Part shown: positions 60,145-64,000 of the stretch, piece by piece | How positions within the stretch are numbered: position 1 is the stretch's first letter | Layout: every line of letters starts with the position of its first letter | Source: Hyphomonadaceae bacterium | GTDB taxonomy: Bacteria > Pseudomonadota > Alphaproteobacteria > Rhizobiales > Hyphomicrobiaceae | Direction: 5' to 3' | Length of the DNA: 64,000 nucleotides | Assembly (NCBI GenBank): GCA_019747815.1 | Contig: JAIEQJ010000022.1 | Location: 62,001-126,000 of the forward strand | Made by a program: the position numbers and the translations under genes | Notes under the pieces: generated by a model | Database searches by the model: none | What the model was told of the DNA's origin: nothing | What the model saw: only the letters and a program-made list of their open reading frames with translations

Positions 60145-62675
60145 ACGAGATCATCGATCCCCGCTCCATCGACCGGCCCAACTCCTACATCGGCAAGTCG
60201 GTGCCGCGGCCCAATGCAAAAAAGCTGGTGGAGGGCCGCGGCCAGTATGTCGACGACGTGGTCCTGCCGCGCATGGTGCACGTGGCCTTCGTGCGCAGCC
60301 CGCACGCGCACGCCAGGATCGCCAACATCGACGCGGCGGCAGCGCTGAAGCTGCCGGGCGTGCTGCGCGTCTTCACGGGTCAGGACCTCGCTGAGCATTG
60401 CGAGCCCTGGGTGGCGGTGCTCGCCCATCTCAAGGGCATGAAATCCGCGCCGCAGCACCCGCTGCCGCCCGAGCGCGCCACCTGGGTCGGCGAGGCCGTC
60501 GCCGCGGTGGTGGCGGAGAGCCGGGCCGCGGCCGAGGATGCCGTGGCCAAGGTCGACATTGCCTACGAGCCGCTGCCGGCAGCCGTTGACATGGAGACGG
60601 CGCTCGCGCCCGGCGCGGCCGTCATTCATGCCGATCTCGGCGACAACCTGTGCTTCGAGCGTGTCAACGAGAGCGGCAAGGTGGACGAGGCCTTTGCGGC
60701 CGCGCACAGGATCGTGGAGGCCACCTTCCACACCGCCCGGCACACCGGGCTCACGCTGGAGCCGCGCTCGATCCTGGCCGACTACAACCGCGCTTCCGGC
60801 AAGCTCACCGCCTATCACTCGACCCAGGCGCCGCACATGATGCAGGGCGTGTTCGCCAAGCACATGGGTCTGCCCGAAGGCGATGTGCGCGTGATCTGCA
60901 CCGACGTCGGGGGCAGCTACGGCATCAAGGTGCATGTGTACCCCGACGAGGTGGCCGTCGCGGTCATCGCCAGGATCATGGGCCGGCCGGTGAAGTTCAT
61001 CGCCGACCGGCTGGAGAGCTTTGCCACCGACATCCACGCGCGCGACCACCGCATCAAGGGCCGGATGGCGGTCGATGCCGAGGGCCGCATCACGGCGGTC
61101 GATGTCGATGACCTGACCGGCATCGGGCCCTATTCGGTCTATCCGCGCACCAGCGCGGTGGAAGGCAACCAGGTCGTGAACTTGATCGGCGGGCCCTACG
61201 ATTTCGCCAACTTTCGCGCCAAGACCACGGTGGTGTTCCAGAACAAGACGCCGACCTGCCAGTACCGCGCCGTGGGCCACCCCATAGCCACGGCCGTGAC
61301 GGAGGGGCTGGTCGATCTCGCCGCCGAGGTCCTGGGGCTCGACCCGGTCGAGATCCGGCGGCGCAACCTGATGCGGGACGGCACTTATCCGCGCACCTCG
61401 CCGGCCGGCATGAAATTCGAGGGGCTCAGCCACGAGGCCTCGCTGGCCAAGCTGCTCGCCATGATCGACTATCCGGCCTTGCGCGCCGAGCAGGCGCGGC
61501 TGCGGGCCAATGATATCCACCGCGGCATCGGCTTTGCCAGCTTCATCGAGCTGACCAATCCGAGCCCCTTCATGTACGGCGTTGGCGGCGCACGCATCTC
61601 GGCGCAGGACGGCTGCACTGTGCGCATCGACCCCGACGGCTCCGTGGTCGCGGCCACCGGTGTCACCGAGCAGGGCCAGGGCACGGAAGCCATCATCCGC
61701 CAGATCGTGGCGGAGGGCGTCGGCGTGCCGATCGAGCAGGTGCGCGTCATCACCGGCGACACGCTGACCACGCCGTACGGCGGCGGCACGTGGGCCTGCC
61801 GCGGCGCAGGCATCGGCGGGGAAGCGGCGCTGCAGGCCGGCATCGCCGTCAAGCAAGCGGTGCTGAAGGTGGCAGGCGCCATGCTGCAGGCGTCTTCCGA
61901 TGCGCTCGATCTCGTCAACGGCGAGATCGTGGACAAGGCCAGCGGCCAGTCGCGCATGCCGCTGGTGGAGCTTTCGCGCATCGTCTATTTCCGCGGCGAT
62001 ACGCTGCCGCCCGACCTGCCGCGCGAGCTGATGCAGACGCGCCACTTCATCACCAAGCAGTATCCGTTCGCCTTCACCAACGGCGTGCAGGCCTGCTGGC
62101 TGGAGGTCGATGTCGACACCGGGATGGTGAAGCTCCTCAAGCACTGGTGCGTGGAGGATTGCGGCCGCGTCATCAACCCGCTGCTGGTGGACGAGCAGGT
62201 GCGCGGCGGCATCGTGCAGGGCATCGGCGGCGCGCTCTACGAGCACTGCCTCTACTCGCCCGAGGGCCAGCTCATGATCGGCTCCATGGCCGACTATCTG
62301 GTGCCGATGGCCGCCGAGATGCCGGATATCGAGGTGGGGCACGTGGAGACGCCGACGAAGGAATCGCTGCTCGGTGCCAAGGGTGCGGGCGAGGCGGGAA
62401 CGGCGGGAGCGCCCGCCGCCATCATGAATGCCATCAACGATGCGCTGAAACCTTTCAATGCCAAGGTGTTCGCCCAGCCGTTCACACCCGAGCGGATTCT
62501 GGCGGCGCTGGGCAAGGTGCCGTCGCGCTGGCCGGTGGCGTCATCGGTTGCCCTGCCTTTGCGCACGGCAGACGCGTCCGCCGCCCCGGCACTCGTGACG
62601 GCCCCCAAGGCCGCAGCCGGCACGGTGCGTGAGCCCGGCTTGTTCGGCCGCATGTTCGGACGCAGCAGGGCGTGA
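60141..62675 (+). CDS. Molybdenum hydroxylase large, molybdopterin-binding subunit
   Basis: 844 residues, xanthine dehydrogenase/aldehyde oxidase family. GTG start at 60141 overlapping the small-subunit stop as GTGA. The catalytic Glu is about 751 (GAGEAG). The active-site loop reads CQYRAVGHPIA at about 373-383, neither AYRCSFR (form I CO dehydrogenase) nor AYRGAGR (form II), so it is not a CO dehydrogenase of known type; an aldehyde or heteroaromatic substrate is likelier. The last 55 residues are an Ala/Pro-rich extension ending in a basic GLFGRMFGRSRA. Confidence 0.92.
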   Translation: MNEIIDPRSIDRPNSYIGKSVPRPNAKKLVEGRGQYVDDVVLPRMVHVAFVRSPHAHARIANIDAAAALKLPGVLRVFTGQDLAEHCEPWVAVLAHLKGMKSAPQHPLPPERATWVGEAVAAVVAESRAAAEDAVAKVDIAYEPLPAAVDMETALAPGAAVIHADLGDNLCFERVNESGKVDEAFAAAHRIVEATFHTARHTGLTLEPRSILADYNRASGKLTAYHSTQAPHMMQGVFAKHMGLPEGDVRVICTDVGGSYGIKVHVYPDEVAVAVIARIMGRPVKFIADRLESFATDIHARDHRIKGRMAVDAEGRITAVDVDDLTGIGPYSVYPRTSAVEGNQVVNLIGGPYDFANFRAKTTVVFQNKTPTCQYRAVGHPIATAVTEGLVDLAAEVLGLDPVEIRRRNLMRDGTYPRTSPAGMKFEGLSHEASLAKLLAMIDYPALRAEQARLRANDIHRGIGFASFIELTNPSPFMYGVGGARISAQDGCTVRIDPDGSVVAATGVTEQGQGTEAIIRQIVAEGVGVPIEQVRVITGDTLTTPYGGGTWACRGAGIGGEAALQAGIAVKQAVLKVAGAMLQASSDALDLVNGEIVDKASGQSRMPLVELSRIVYFRGDTLPPDLPRELMQTRHFITKQYPFAFTNGVQACWLEVDVDTGMVKLLKHWCVEDCGRVINPLLVDEQVRGGIVQGIGGALYEHCLYSPEGQLMIGSMADYLVPMAAEMPDIEVGHVETPTKESLLGAKGAGEAGTAGAPAAIMNAINDALKPFNAKVFAQPFTPERILAALGKVPSRWPVASSVALPLRTADASAAPALVTAPKAAAGTVREPGLFGRMFGRSRA

Positions 62676-62684
62676 CCTCGCCCG

Positions 62685-63491
62685 TCAGTTCGGCGCCCCC
62701 TTGCGCACGAGGGGGACGAACAGGACCGGAACGATGCGCGTGCTGGTCGTGGTGCCGTCGGCACTCTTGACCACAAGCATGAGCTCCTGGGGCATCCCCC
62801 CGACGGGGATGACCAGCCGGCCTCCCGGCTTCAACTGCGCGATCAGCGCCGGCGGCACATGGCTGGCGGCGGCGGTGACCATGATGGCGTCGAAGGGCGC
62901 GCGCGCCTCCCATCCTTCGTAGCCGTCGCCGATGCGAACGGTGACATTCGCATAACCCAGCCGTGCCAGCGTTGAGGCCGCGCTGGCGCCGAGCGGCGCA
63001 ACGATCTCGATCGAATAGACCTCGTGCGCGAGCAGCGACAACACGGCAGCCTGATAGCCAGAGCCTGTGCCGATCTCCAGCACGCGATCGCTCGCCTTGA
63101 GCTGGAGCAGATCGCTCATCAACGCGACGATGAACGGCTGGGAGATCGTCTGGCCAAAGCCAATGGGGAGCGGCTGGTTGGCGTAGGCCAGGCGCGCAAC
63201 CTCGGCAGGAACGAACGCGTGGCGCGGCACCGATCGCAATGCCGCCAGCACCCGCGGATCGAGCTTAGAGCGGAGCGCAGCATTTCCCAGAGAGAGTGCC
63301 ATCTGCTGGATCTGATCCACCATCGCGTGACGCTCCGCGGTGCGATCGTCCTTGGCGATGGCGGAGACCGCAAGCATTCCGAGAACCAGCGCGGCGACGA
63401 GCGCCATGCCCGCCGCCCTCGCCTTGGGGGAGGACGAAGCCTTCTCGCGGCTCTGTCGCCGCGCTGGACGACCTTGCGCTCCACACGCCAT
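62685..63491 (-). CDS. Protein-L-isoaspartate O-methyltransferase with an N-terminal export/anchor segment
   Basis: 268 residues. SAM motif VLEIGTGSGYQAAVLS and PCMT region PRHAFVP and GFGQTISQPFIVALM are intact. The first 50 residues carry a basic stretch and a hydrophobic segment (MALVAALVLGMLAVSAIA), so this form is likely periplasmic or membrane-anchored, unlike cytosolic Pcm. ATG at 63491; the AGGC upstream is weak. Convergent with the molybdenum hydroxylase large subunit. SAM supply outside the cytosol would need explanation. Confidence 0.85.
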   Translation of the reverse strand: MACGAQGRPARRQSREKASSSPKARAAGMALVAALVLGMLAVSAIAKDDRTAERHAMVDQIQQMALSLGNAALRSKLDPRVLAALRSVPRHAFVPAEVARLAYANQPLPIGFGQTISQPFIVALMSDLLQLKASDRVLEIGTGSGYQAAVLSLLAHEVYSIEIVAPLGASAASTLARLGYANVTVRIGDGYEGWEARAPFDAIMVTAAASHVPPALIAQLKPGGRLVIPVGGMPQELMLVVKSADGTTTSTRIVPVLFVPLVRKGAPN

Positions 63492-63528
63492 GTTTCGCCT
63501 GCCTTGGCGATGTCGTGATCCTATCCAT

Positions 63529-63641
63529 GTCATCCCGGAATGGCGCAAAGCGCAACATCCGGGACCCAGAACTTGCGCGTGGAATTCGTAGCCCTGGGTC
63601 CCGGACATTCGCGTTTTCCGCGAATTTCGGGGTGACAAGAG
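63529..63641. repeat. Nested palindromic intergenic repeat
   Basis: Outer arms GTCATCCCGGAAT and ATTTCGGGGTGAC (11 of 13 paired) enclose perfect 12-bp inner arms TCCGGGACCCAG (63558-63569) and CTGGGTCCCGGA (63594-63605). The sequence type recalls dispersed extragenic palindromes of Hyphomicrobiales; outer arms resemble those of the element at 36190-36348. Confidence 0.6.
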
Positions 63642-63662
63642 CAGAAGTGAATGGCGTCACCC

Positions 63663-64000
63663 TTACGATGCGCCGCGCAGGCGATCGGAGACGTAGCGCC
63701 TCACGGCCGCGGCATCCAGGCGCTCTCCGCACAGTCCCACATGGCCGTCGGGGCGCAGGAGGTAGAACGAGGGCTGGGGAATTCCCGCACCCATCAGCTC
63801 AGCCGTATTGGCGGGATCGGCGGGAATGGCGTGGATGCGCAGCAGGTCGCCGAGACCAGAACCGATTGCAGCAGGCGCAGACTGGCCGATCACGACCAGA
63901 TTGAAGTGCATGTCATCGAGCTTGTGAAACGAGTCCTCGATGGCGCCATGGGCCTCAAACCTGAGACGCAGCCACGGGAAGCGATCGCCGGCGCGCGGCG
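63663..64000 (-). CDS. FAD-dependent monooxygenase, C-terminal part (truncated at window end)
   Basis: The open frame runs off the right edge; 112 C-terminal residues are visible. GDRFPWLRLRFEAHG, FNLVVIG and RPDGHVGLCGERLDAA followed by VRRYVSDRL match the thioredoxin-like C-terminal domain of PheA/MhpA-type aromatic hydroxylases. The FAD-binding N-terminus lies outside the window. Substrate cannot be assigned. Confidence 0.75.
   Translation of the reverse strand, partial: PRAGDRFPWLRLRFEAHGAIEDSFHKLDDMHFNLVVIGQSAPAAIGSGLGDLLRIHAIPADPANTAELMGAGIPQPSFYLLRPDGHVGLCGERLDAAAVRRYVSDRLRGAS

Noticed and set aside
60081-62342. A 753-residue leftward open frame antisense to the molybdenum hydroxylase
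   Set aside because: His/Asp/Arg-rich antisense shadow with no recognisable domain.
60141-62675. Annotation as carbon monoxide dehydrogenase CoxL
   Set aside because: The diagnostic active-site loops of form I and form II are both absent.

Overview
The window is about 64 kb of GC-rich bacterial chromosome. Gene content and order point to an alphaproteobacterium of the Hyphomicrobiales (Rhizobiales), perhaps Xanthobacteraceae- or Bradyrhizobiaceae-like. Markers are the hrcA-grpE / rph-rdgB-hemW block, the infC-rpmI-rplT-pheS-pheT block, an aa3 oxidase cluster in the order coxB-coxA-ctaB-small ORF-ctaG-coxC-DUF983-SURF1-thrC-M16, an IalB-family protein, and a membrane ferritin (MbfA) gene behind an Irr-type iron box. 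Genes are densely packed with many 1-4 nt overlaps. I see no rRNA, tRNA, CRISPR array, transposase, integrase or phage gene.

Layout. 1-3.6 kb: a WYL-type regulator with paired palindromic operators, a DMT permease, an AhpD-like protein, TauE/SafE and a MoaD/ThiS-like sulfur carrier. 3.6-11.1 kb: housekeeping (rsmI, LpoA-like lipoprotein, hemW, rdgB, rph, hrcA, grpE). 11.2-14.3 kb: an accessory patch with two tandem secreted paralogs carrying a DxDxDG loop, a four-helix membrane protein and a staphylococcal-nuclease-like protein. 14.3-24.5 kb: a LacI-controlled catabolic locus with a HisD-like dehydrogenase, a complete sugar-type ABC importer and, convergently, a Gfo/Idh/MocA oxidoreductase, a DUF993 aldolase-like protein and a TIM-barrel isomerase. 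24.6-28.7 kb: a class III cyclase/AAA/TPR protein and a Crp-family regulator, with two near-identical 16-bp operators. 28.8-32.6 kb: lepA, mbfA and an XRE regulator. 32.6-37.7 kb: the translation block, with infC apparently starting at ATA. 37.8-41.8 kb: GT4 glycosyltransferase, alpha/beta hydrolase, PcfJ-like protein and IalB. 42.3-51.7 kb: cytochrome oxidase and assembly genes running into thrC and an M16 peptidase. 51.7-57.6 kb: GNAT, a large GGDEF/EAL membrane protein, YqgE and a DsbD-N-like secreted protein. 57.7-62.7 kb: a beta-hydroxyacid dehydrogenase and a three-gene molybdenum hydroxylase (medium, small, large). The end holds an exported isoaspartyl methyltransferase, a palindromic repeat and the C-terminus of an FAD monooxygenase.

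The most interesting elements are: (i) the Crp-family regulator and cyclase pair with TGTCA-N6-TGACA operators, where the recognition helix has Gln in place of the CRP Glu; (ii) the substrate-orphan LacI/HisD-like/ABC/DUF993 catabolic locus with its 14-bp operator; (iii) the tandem secreted DxDxDG paralogs; (iv) the twin CTGACA-N6-TGTCAG operators at the window start; (v) the iron box in front of mbfA; (vi) the ATA start of infC and the hairpins between infC and rpmI; and (vii) a molybdenum hydroxylase whose active-site loop matches neither form I nor form II CO dehydrogenase.
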